From assembly GCA_003116995.1 (NCBI GenBank), contig BDSL01000173.1:54805-118804 (forward strand): a stretch of 64,000 nucleotides of DNA. The letters are read 5' to 3'. The stretch is from Yamagishiella unicocca. Its lineage: Eukaryota; Chlorophyta; Chlorophyceae; Chlamydomonadales; Volvocaceae. The notes under the pieces are model-generated. The model worked only from the letters and a program-made list of their open reading frames with translations, was not told the DNA's origin and ran no database searches. Positions 33,011-43,800 of this stretch are shown here, one piece after another; position 1 is the stretch's first letter, and every line of letters begins with the position of its first letter. Position numbers and translations under genes: made by a program.

Positions 33011-36000
33011 CCCTTCCAATCACGTGGACATCGCGAGGAATCCGCGCACCTGCCGAGAGGGTCTTGGTCAAAGTAAGCCTCCGGGACGAATCGCCTTCGC
33101 TGCAGGAGAAATTAGCTGCAGGCGAAATTAAGGCCAGTTGCCGAACATCGTGCGTACCTCCTTGTTGATGGCGATGCCGTTGAGCTCAGTAGCAGCTCCA
33201 AAGACGCTCGCTCCTGCCTACCTTCACAGGACCTGAGACCCAGCCCACAGACATATGTCCCAAACACATGCCACCACGTGAGAACCCGGCGCCTGCTTTT
33301 CCAGCCCACCGATCCCACCCGCGGACTTTAACGGGAGGCCGTACCATTAGACCGTTCAGCTTTAAGGCCTACCTGACGTACGTACAGTGCCACCTTGGAC
33401 GGGAGCCTTGACTTGCGGCCATTCGCAGCGGCCGCAGCGGTGTGTATGTCTCGTCATCGCCGCATCACCAGCATCCAAATGACGCTCTGCCACGTGCAAC
33501 CTGCAGGGCAAATTAGTTGGTTAAAATCGTGATAGTAAAAAACAGAGAGCATTCGCACGGAACGCGCTCGCGCAAGTCCTGTTCACAGATCCAGAAAAAA
33601 AACAAAAACAAAAAATCCAGATCCAGTCCTGTTCCCGCCGGATATCCCCGAGAGAGGCGATTATTATTACGACAATGGTACCCTTCCAATCACGTGGACA
33701 TCGCGAGGAATCCGCGCACCTGCCGGGAGGGTCTTGGTCAAAGTAAGCCTCCGGGACGAATCGCCTTCGCTGCAGGAGAAATTAGCTGCAGGCGAAATTA
33801 AGGCCAGTTGCCGAACATCGTGCGTACCTCCTTGTTGATGGCGATGCCGTTGAGCTCAGTAGCAGCTCCAAAGACGCTCGCTCCTGCCTACCTTCACAGG
33901 ACCTGAGACCCAGCCCACAGACATATGTCCCAAACACATGCCACCACGTGAGAACCCGGCGCCTGCTTTCCCAGCCCACCGATCCCACCCGCGGACTTTA
34001 ACGGGAGGCCGTACCATTAGACCGTTCGGTTTCAAGGCCTGACGTACAGTGCCACCTTGGACGGGAGCCTTGACTACTTGCGGCCATTCGCAGCGGCCGC
34101 AGCGGTGTGTATGTCTCGTCATCGCCGCATCACAGCATCCGAATGAAGCTCTGCCACGTGCAACCTGCAGGGCAAATTAGTTGGTTAAAATCGTGATAGT
34201 AAATACAGAGAGCATTCGCACGGAACGCGCTCGCGCAAGTCCTGTTCACAGATCCCGCCGGATATCCCCGAGAGAGGCGATTATTATTACGACAATGGAA
34301 CCCTTCCGATCACGTGGACATCGCGAGGAATCCACGCACCTGCCGAGAGGGTCTTGGTCAAAGTAAGCCTCCGGGACGAATCGCCTTCGCTGCAGGAGAA
34401 ATTAGCTGCAGGCGAAATTAAGGCCAGTTGCCGAACATCGTGCGTACCTCCTTGATGATGGCGATGCCGTTGAGCTCGGCAGCAGCTCCAAAGATGCTCG
34501 CTCATGCCTACCTTCACAGGACCTGAGACCCAGCAGCCCACAGACATATGCCCCAAACACATGCCACCACGTGAGAACCCGGCGCCTGATTTTCCAGCCC
34601 ACCGATCCCACCCGCGGACTTTAACGGGAGGCCGTACCATTAGACCGTTCAGCTTTAAGGCCTGACGTACGTACAGTGCCACCTTGGACGGGAGCCTTGA
34701 CTTGCGGCCATTCGCAGCGGCCGCAGCGGTGTGTATGTCTCGTCATCGCCGCATCACCAGCATCCAAATGACGCTCTGCCACGTGCAACCTGCAGGGCAA
34801 ATTAGTTGGTTAAAATCGTGATAGTAAAAAACAGAGAGCATTCGCACGGAACGCGCTCGCGCAAGTCCTGTTCACAGATCCAGAAAAAAAACAAAAACAA
34901 AAAATCCAGATCCAGTCCTGTTCCCGCCGGATATCCCCGAGAGAGGCGATTATTATTACGACAATGGTACCCTTCCAATCACGTGGACATCGCGAGGAAT
35001 CCGCGCACCTGCCGGGAGGGTCTTGGTCAAAGTAAGCCTCCGGGACGAATCGCCTTCGCTGCAGGAGAAATTAGCTGCAGGCGAAATTAAGGCCAGTTGC
35101 CGAACATCGTGCGTACCTCCTTGTTGATGGCGATGCCGTTGAGCTCAGTAGCAGCTCCAAAGACGCTCGCTCCTGCCTACCTTCACAGGACCTGAGACCC
35201 AGCCCACAGACATATGTCCCAAACACATGCCACCACGTGAGAACCCGGCGCCTGCTTTCCCAGCCCACCGATCCCACCCGCGGACTTTAACGGGAGGCCG
35301 TACCATTAGACCGTTCGGTTTCAAGGCCTGACGTACAGTGCCACCTTGGACGGGAGCCTTGACTACTTGCGGCCATTCGCAGCGGCCGCAGCGTTGTGTA
35401 TGTCTCGTCATCGCCGCATCACAGCATCCGAATGAAGCTCTGCCACGTGCAACCTGCAGGGCAAATTAGTTGGTTAAAATCGTGATAGTAAATACAGAGA
35501 GCATTCGCACGGAACGCGCTCGCGCAAGTCCTGTTCACAGATCCCGCCGGATATCCCCGAGAGAGGCGATTATTATTACGACAATGGAACCCTTCCGATC
35601 ACGTGGACATCGCGAGGAATCCACGCACCTGCCGAGAGGGTCTTGGTCAAAGTAAGCCTCCGGGACGAATCGCCTTCGCTGCAGGAGAAATTAGCTGCAG
35701 GCGAAATTAAGGCCAGTTGCCGAACATCGTGCGTACCTCCTTGATGATGGCGATGCCGTTGAGCTCGGCAGCAGCTCCAAAGATGCTCGCTCATGCCTAC
35801 CTTCACAGGACCTGAGACCCAGCAGCCCACAGACATATGCCCCAAACACATGCCACCACGTGAGAACCCGGCGCCTGCTTTTCCAGCCCACCGATCCCAC
35901 CCGCGGACTTTAACGGGAGGCCGTACCATTAGACCGTTCAGCTTTAAGGCCTGACGTACGTACAGTGCCACCTTGGACGGGAGCCTTGACTTGCGGCCAT

Positions 36001-38035
36001 TCGCAGCGGCCGCAGCGGTGTGTATGTCTCGTCATCGCCGCATCACCAGCATCCAAATGACGCTCTGCCACGTGCAACCTGCAGGGCAAATTAGTTGGTT
36101 AAAATCGTGATAGTAAAAAACAGAGAGCATTCGCACGGAACGCGCTCGCGCAAGTCCTGTTCACAGATCCAGAAAAAAAACAAAAACAAAAAATCCAGAT
36201 CCAGTCCTGTTCCCGCCGGATATCCCCGAGAGAGGCGATTATTATTACGACAATGGTACCCTTCCAATCACGTGGACATCGCGAGGAATCCGCGCACCTG
36301 CCGGGAGGGTCTTGGTCAAAGTAAGCCTCCGGGACGAATCGCCTTCGCTGCAGGAGAAATTAGCTGCAGGCGAAATTAAGGCCAGTTGCCGAACATCGTG
36401 CGTACCTCCTTGTTGATGGCGATGCCGTTGAGCTCAGTAGCAGCTCCAAAGACGCTCGCTCCTGCCTACCTTCACAGGACCTGAGACCCAGCCCACAGAC
36501 ATATGTCCCAAACACATGCCACCACGTGAGAACCCGGCGCCTGCTTTCCCAGCCCACCGATCCCACCCGCGGACTTTAACGGGAGGCCGTACCATTAGAC
36601 CGTTCGGTTTCAAGGCCTGACGTACAGTGCCACCTTGGACGGGAGCCTTGACTACTTGCGGCCATTCGCAGCGGCCGCAGCGGTGTGTATGTCTCGTCAT
36701 CGCCGCATCACAGCATCCGAATGAAGCTCTGCCACGTGCAACCTGCAGGGCAAATTAGTTGGTTAAAATCGTGATAGTAAATACAGAGAGCATTCGCACG
36801 GAACGCGCTCGCGCAAGTCCTGTTCACAGATCCCGCCGGATATCCCCGAGAGAGGCGATTATTATTACGACAATGGAACCCTTCCGATCACGTGGACATC
36901 GCGAGGAATCCACGCACCTGCCGAGAGGGTCTTGGTCAAAGTAAGCCTCCGGGACGAATCGCCTTCGCTGCAGGAGAAATTAGCTGCAGGCGAAATTAAG
37001 GCCAGTTGCCGAACATCGTGCGTACCTCCTTGATGATGGCGATGCCGTTGAGCTCGGCAGCAGCTCCAAAGATGCTCGCTCATGCCTACCTTCACAGGAC
37101 CTGAGACCCAGCAGCCCACAGACATATGCCCCAAACACATGCCACCACGTGAGAACCCGGCGCCTGCTTTCCCAGCCCACCGATCCCACCCGCGGACTTT
37201 AACGGGAGGCCGTACCATTAGACCGTTCGGTTTCAAGGCCTGACGTACAGTGCCACCTTGGACGGGAGCCTTGACTACTTGCGGCCATTCGCAGCGGCCG
37301 CAGCGGTGTGTATGTCTCGTCATCGCCGCATCACAGCATCCGAATGAAGCTCTGCCACGTGCAACCTGCAGGGCAAATTAGTTGGTTAAAATCGTGATAG
37401 TAAATACAGAGAGCATTCGCACGGAACGCGCTCGCGCAAGTCCTGTTCACAGATCCCGCCGGATATCCCCGAGAGAGGCGATTATTATTACGACAATGGA
37501 ACCCTTCCGATCACGTGGACATCGCGAGGAATCCACGCACCTGCCGAGAGGGTCTTGGTCAAAGCTCAGGGTCGAATCGCCTTCGCTGCAGGAGAAATTA
37601 GCTGCAGGCGAAATTAAGGCCAGTTGCCGAACATCGTGCGTACCTCCTTGATGATGGCGATGCCGTTGAGCTCGGCAGCTCCAAAGATGCTCGCTCATGC
37701 CTACCTTCACAGGACCTGAGACCCAGCAGCCCACAGACATATGTCCCAAACACATGCCACCACGTGAGAACCCGGCGCCTGCTTTCCCAGCCCACCGATC
37801 CCACCCGCGGACTTTAACGGGAGGCCGTACCATTAGACCGTTCGGCTTTAAGGCCTGACGTACGTACAGTGCCATCTTGGACGGGAGCCTTGACTTGCGG
37901 CCATTCGCAGCGGCCGCAGCGGTGTGTATGTCTCGTCATCGCCGCATCACCAGCATCCAAACGCCACATGCAACCTGCGGAGAGAATTAGTTTGTTAAGA
38001 TCGTGTGAGTAAAAATGAGCGCGCTCGCGCAAGTT
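33011..38035. repeat. Tandem array of 620- and 669-bp units in a 1289-bp higher-order repeat
   Basis: Units begin with CCCTTCCRATCACGTGGACA at 33011, 33681, 34301, 34970, 35590, 36259, 36879 and 37502. Long and short units alternate. Long units carry an extra A-rich block of about 49 bp (AGAAAAAAAACAAAAACAAA). Units one apart differ clearly, while units two apart are almost identical at a 1289-bp spacing, so the pair is the recent unit of amplification. The last two units are both short type and the final one trails off near 38035. Each unit contains three CACGTG palindromes. Open frames of 61-152 residues recur in every unit, but change between long and short forms and have no domain, so I treat them as non-coding. 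Confidence 0.93.
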
Positions 38036-40119
38036 CTGTTCCCATGTCCGTTAGGGAGGCCCCAAGTCACTCCCTCTCGACGAACGAGCCGCAAAACATC
38101 TGCTCACCTATTGTTGTGGTGTCCTTTGTTGCAGGAACGTCTTGAGAGTTTGCCCAGTCTATGGCGATGAGACAGCGCGCTGGCAAGATGGCCAACATGA
38201 AGTCCATTTGCAACTGGAACTCGCGAAGGACTGGCGAGTCATCTTTCCCAGAGTAGATCCTATGAGTCCATGATTATTCTGATGGATTCACCTGCAATAA
38301 CAGGAGCGGGGACAATACGCTGTCGTTGCGGAGCTGCCTGCTGGCAACCTGTTTGCGTCCTTCCAAGCACGTCGCCTCAAAACAGCGGCGTTGCAGCGAG
38401 ACAGCTGTAAGATTGTCAGTAGTCGAAACATCGCAAAGGAACATAGGAACAGTTTGGAAACTGGCCCAGAGCTGCGCTACACCCCGCTTACATTGATCGC
38501 AGCGCCCAGGCCGGCAGACGTAAGTCTGTATTGGTTCTGATGACTGTGTTACAAGGGTTACAAGAAAAAGTAAAGAGGATGTAGATCACAGGCATTGTAG
38601 CCGGCCGGCTTGCCACTGTAATGGAGGTCTGCGCATCTGCGTTTGCCGAAATGCCATGGCGCCAGGTGCAAGTGTCAGAGGCCAAGCCCTAAGTGCCCAT
38701 TGAAATTGTCATATATAAGCGCATGACCCTATGAAGAAGACATCGTTTGAAGGCCCTGCCCTTGTTACCGTACAGGAGGCGTACAGGAGGCTTAGGAAAG
38801 ACAAGTGGCCTAGTAGTACCAGGATCATGCATCTAAAGAGGTGCTAAGCCCAACACATATTTTGTGCCGTTTTCAACATTCTTTGGGGCAACGGCTGCAA
38901 AGATTCCGTCGTGTCCGCGACTCTCGCGCTCCTTTCTTCTCACAACATGGGAGTTGGGCCCCAGGACGGGCCCGCAGAATTTGCTGCGATTTAACGCAGA
39001 CACTTCCTCAGGCCACCGGCACATCCCGCGGTGGTTCCGTAGGGCTCCTCCGCCGTGTCCCACACCCACGGCCACACGTTCACATCAAGTCGTCCCCTTC
39101 GCATCAAACAAACCGGAAACATTCCTCACAGGGATCACACCCAAAATTTGAATCCCACCTCAGGCAAGCACGGCGGCAGCTATGACACACGGCCTGGCTG
39201 CTGGGGTCCCAGCCATGGCCAACGCAGCCAACACCGCCTGACGGCCATCTGAAGATGCCGGCATTCGTACCGGACATGACAACCACGCCCAGCCCCCACC
39301 AGCGCACGCGCTCCCCCTTAACTGCGCCCACGCCTTCCCCACCTACCCTCCATCCCTCCATCCCTTCTCCATCACGCATCTTGAAACGCCTGTCCTAAAC
39401 GTTTTTTCTTTCGTCCCGGGTTTGTAGCCGTTGGCTACCATGTCGTGATGTGTACGTAACGTCACACCTCACACGGAGCGGTGCTCCTAGCCGTACGGCC
39501 AGTAGGGCCTTACGCGCTCCTTACACGTAAAGTGCCTTTCCGCTACGCCACAGGGGCACTGTCGCGCGAGGGCCAGTAGAATGGGGCCCTCTCAAGGGTG
39601 TCTGACCAACGCCGGTAACCTGCAAAAGCAACTCATCGGCTGTGGTCCGGCGCAATCTCAACCACAGGCCAGCAACCAGCATCCGCAGTCAGCGCTGGCG
39701 AGCACGTTCGGGTATCTCACCCTTATCCGAGTGGTGGTTGTAAGAACTAACGACTAGAGACAGGACGTCGGACCACGTGTCCAGCGGGCCAGGTGCCATA
39801 CACAATCATCGACACCACACTTCGCAGCACACCATAACCAGGTGACGATTCAACCAAGTGTTAAGATCTCCAACCACCTGCCAGTGACAGGGTGTCGCAA
39901 CCAAAGTCCCAGCCAGACTTTAACCCCAGTCGTCACGTACGGCAACCGGCATCCTAGCCAAAGTTAGGGCGGGAATTCAGTCGAGTACAGCACAAGTCGC
40001 CTCCCTCCATCTTCTCCCCCCTCGCCCCCTCCGATTCGTCTCCTCCATCCATCGTCGCCTCCGCCTTCATTCGCCCGTCCTTACTTCCCCTTACCCTCCT
40101 CTCCCCCTGACCACCCGCC
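38036..40119. other. No supported gene; 3' flank of the BTB gene
   Basis: Short frames on both strands have no motif. The stretch just before 40120 is C/T-rich on the plus strand (39990-40130) and forms the 3' flank of the minus-strand BTB gene. No RNA gene or repeat was recognised. Confidence 0.4.
39531..39535 (-). other. Candidate TGTAA polyadenylation signal for the BTB gene
   Basis: TTACA on the plus strand reads TGTAA on the minus strand, about 585 bases after the stop codon at 40120. Distance and motif suit volvocine genes, but the motif is short. Confidence 0.3.
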
Positions 40120-43100
40120 CTACAGTGCCGCCACCTCCGCGCCCGCCGTCCCGCCCCGCCCCTCCCTCCCCGCCCCCACCACTGTCGGCACACGTACCGC
40201 CCGGCAGTCCGCCGCTGTCACCTCCCCCTCCCCGCAAACCACCGCCGTCTGTCCCGCTCCGCGCAGGAACACCGCCACCGCGCCCTCCCTGCAGTCATCC
40301 GGCAGGGCCATGCTCGCCAGCCGGTAGCGCCCCCAGCTGTACAGCGACAGGCGCGACGTGGCAGCATCCAGGCCTAGTACGGCTTCGTGCCGTATGTCGT
40401 ACAGGGAGGGCAATGCCGGCGGCGAGGGGCCCGGCGGGAAGAGCGTCCCGAAGGGCGGGGGGGTCCGAGGATGCGGAAAACATGGCACGCCGCCACGAAT
40501 GATGGCCGTCACACCAGCCGGCACCAGCGGCGGCGAGGCGGCATCGGCCACCGGGCTGCCCTCACCCGCAAGCTCGCCGCCGCCGCCGCCGCCGCCACCG
40601 CTGTGGCCAGCGGTGGGGACTGCCCCGGAGGCGCCCCTCGCCGCCGCCGCCGTCGCCGCCGCCGCCGCTGGTCCACCGCCGCCGCCGCCGCCGCCGAAGC
40701 CACCCAAGCTGCGCAAGCCGCCAAAGAAGCCCCTTCCGCCAGGTCCTGAGCCGCCACTACCGAGGTGACCGCCGGGACCACCTTCCAGCTGCACGGAACT
40801 CGCAACTGCCGCCCCCGGATCCGCCGCCGCTGTCGCTCCAGACCTGACCGTCGCCGCGGTGGCTTCAGGACCTACCGCCGCTGACGACGACGGCGGCGAG
40901 TGCAGCAGCAGCGGCGGCAGCTCCGCCGCGCCGTCCCAACCGAAGAACGTGCCGTGCTCGGCCGGTGACGTCACGCCGTACTTGCCGCACCTGGCCGCCA
41001 CCGCCGCCACGGGCCCCAGCACCACACCCACAGCCGCGCCCGCAGCCAGCCGCAGCTTGCAGACCAGGTAACGCCCCGCTGATGCCGCCGCCGCCGCCGC
41101 CACGTCACCGCCGCATCCAGCGCGCAGCGAAGGGGTGACGGCGGCGGCGGCGCCCAGCGGCGCTACACTTCCCCCGGCCCCTCCGTGCAGCTCTGCGGAC
41201 GACAATGCCGCCGACGGACCCTCCTCCTCCTCCTCCCGCTGCTGCTGCTGCTGCGGCCGCTGCTCCGCCTCGCTGCTGTCTGCCAGCTGGGTAGCACCGC
41301 AGCGCCAACAGAGGCTGCCCGACCCCCCTCCATCCCACCCTCCCCCTTCCCCCACTGCTCCTCCCCCTCTATGGCCGCATCTCACGCCCCGGTACGTCGC
41401 CTCCGGCGACGCAGATCTGGATTTAACCGCCTTGTCGGTTGCGTACGGAACGATACGGAAGGGCGCCAACACCCAGGCACCCCCCGACCCGCGGACCACG
41501 CCCTCGTGCCCCTGCAGCTGGAACGCCTCCCCCTCCTCGCCCTCCCTGTAGCGCATCAGGCAGGCGCGCTTGCAGCCGTGAACCCACACAGCGCGGTCCA
41601 CCAGTAGGGTGAAGGCGGCGGGGCCTAGGAGGCAAGTCAGCGGCGGCGGTGGCGGCGGCAACGACGGCGACGGCGGCGGCGGCGGCGTGTACGGCAGCGG
41701 CATGCCGAGGTAGCGAAGCATCTCCAGGTGAGCCCGCCCCAGCGTGACGTCTGCTGGTGGCGGCGGCACCGGCGGGACTCCGGCCGCCGCTAGGGCGGCC
41801 AACAGCGGCTCCGCGCTGCACTCCGCGTCGTCACTGGCTTGGCCGCAGCTGCCTCCGCCACCGCGGTACCCCCGGGCGCCACCAGCGAGCCCCCGAGCAT
41901 GTAAACTGCCGCCGCCGCCGTACCTCGCGTCCACCTGCTGCCCCTCCGCTTGCTCCTCCGCCTCCGACTGCTCCGCCGCCTCCTCCGCCTCCGCCGCCTC
42001 CTCCACGTCGTCTGCTGCCGCTACCGCCGCCGCCGCCGCCGCCGCCTCCTCCGGCTGCCTGCCCCAGACTCCCATCAGCGCCACCTCCCGGGCCCTGTGC
42101 AGAGACACCAGCCAGTTGACCAGCTGCCTGCGCGGGAAGGAAGGTACCACAAGCAATGACAGCAGCAACAGTACGGCAACAAGAGTACGACACGGGCGGG
42201 CGAGAGCACAGAACCCGCCACGCCCCTCGCGGGGGCCAGCACTCGAAGCTCCGCGAGCTGGGTGCGCGCTCACCTGAAGCAGGTGGGGTCCAGCTCCAGG
42301 AAGGGCCGCCCCGCTTCGTCCCGCGGCAGCCCCGCCTCCCACCGCCCGCTGAACATGGCGCCCAGCATCGTGGGAGCCAGCCGCACGGAGCCGCCGCCGC
42401 TGCCACCGCTGGGCAGTGGGCGCAGCAGGGACAGAGACGGCGGCGAGGGCGGCGAGGCTCCAAAAGCCGTAACTGGTAACGGGGCCGACGGCGGCGGCGA
42501 CGACGGCGGCGGCGGATGCCACGTGGGCACGAGCTGCGCGAGCACCTCCCGGCGTACTGTGAAGAGTGTGCCCCCCACATTGAGGGTGAGCAGGTCGGAG
42601 GGCGCGACCCTCATCACCGCGTCGCCGAGGACAGTGGCTGTGGGGCTTGCCCGCCCGGCGGCGTGTGAGGGCGACGGCGGCGACGAGGCCGTGCCTGGTG
42701 GTGTGCTGCAGTGCGGAATTTGTGGGGGCTGCAGCAACGCATGGCTGGAGCTCTGCGCACGGCCGCCATTGTTGTCATCACCGGATGCCAACGCTGACCC
42801 ACGGGACGCTTTGGCGTCGGGAGCGTTCTCCGCTGCCGCGTGAGGTGCGCTTGTGTATTGATCTGGATGTAACTTTATTTGACTATCAGCTGCCGCTGGT
42901 AGGGAGACTGCCGGAGTGTCCAGGGACGAGGCTGCAGGTAACGTCGCTCCGACAGTTGCCCATGTGGAATGTTCACCTTTGCTGGTGTGCGACGCGGAAA
43001 AGGCTGCAGGTTTAGCTCGTGGCAGAGCGCCAAGCAACTGAAGCGTCAACCCCAGGCTTGCAACGAAGACCGCAATGGCAATTGCAGCAATAACGAGCAT
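40120..43100 (-). CDS. Membrane-anchored BTB/POZ (T1-type) protein, two exons, 944 residues
   Basis: Exon 1 is 43100-42274 and exon 2 is 42127-40120, joined in phase 2 across a 146-bp GT-AG intron. The start is the ATG before a strongly hydrophobic N-terminus (residues 1-26, MLVIAAIAIAVFVASLGLTL), a likely signal anchor. Residues 170-190 (LLTLNVGGTLFTVRREVL) are the start of a T1/KCTD-type BTB fold. A 50-residue Pro/Ser-rich insert follows, then MLGAMFSGRWEAGLPRDEAG and FLELDPTCFR, which complete it. After it come an Ala/Glu-rich acidic run (about 300-340), Pro- and Gly-rich stretches and a long unrecognised C-terminal half. T1-type BTB domains oligomerise and often bring substrates to Cullin-3 ligases or assemble channels. 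No channel pore is seen, so an adaptor role is the better guess. Confidence 0.8.
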
Positions 43101-43800
43101 TTTGCGCTATGTTTTCCGTCATGCTTCGTATGTCTGTTTGCATAATCAGACGCAGGCTTGTGTGCAGAATTGGGTTTTTTGGTTTCGGACTAGCGCGGGG
43201 CACCTCGTACGTTCTCGAGATGTCATCGATGCACAAGCAGACGTTTACCAATACAGCGTTGGAACATAAACATCTCAACCCCATACTTTACTTTGGTTCT
43301 CGCTATTCCAATTGTGCCATTGGATCACTTCAGCTGGACCTGCATCGCGTAGATGGCGAGCATAAGCATAATTTATGAAGGCCCGCCGGGTAAGGAAGCA
43401 TTACACATGTATGATCTATCGAGATATTTGCTACTGGTGGGACAGCCTGGCCCCTGAAGGCATAATGCAATCGTCCCCGTGGTTCCATGCCGTTGGTTCC
43501 ATGATGCCATGGCGTTGCCCAGCGCACAGAGCCGTGCAGGAAGATCGCATCACGTATCTGCCTCCCATCCTGCATCGCTGCATCCGCTGACCTCGTGTCC
43601 CGATCCCGTACATCGTCCAGCGCCTCCTCAGCTCCCATCCGCTTACTCCCCACTGCAAACTCGACATCCGCCACCTCCACTCTCGCGCCATTTCCGCTCT
43701 CCTCCCTCCCGTCGTCAACCGGCAGCTCGCTTTCCTCCCCAAACTTTCCGTCCCAGGGGTTTCCTCTCAACATCCCCTTCCCGCCTTTCCGCTCCCGCAG
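43101..43800. promoter_or_regulatory. Divergent intergenic region between the BTB and UBX genes
   Basis: It separates the ATG of the minus-strand BTB gene (43100) from the first recognisable exon of the plus-strand UBX gene (43801). It must hold the 5' UTRs, the promoters of both genes and the missing first coding exon of the UBX gene. One candidate is ATG at 43375 followed by a GTAAGG donor at 43390, but it would add only five residues. I could not identify a TATA box with confidence. Confidence 0.4.

Noticed and set aside
33017..38032. Recurring 61-152-residue frames on both strands
   Set aside because: They repeat with the tandem unit, change length between long and short units, and contain no recognisable domain.
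20789..38035. Similarity between the 1292-bp and 1289-bp higher-order periods of the two satellites
   Set aside because: The sequences are unrelated and the other periods in the first array are 1009 and 1664; most likely coincidence.
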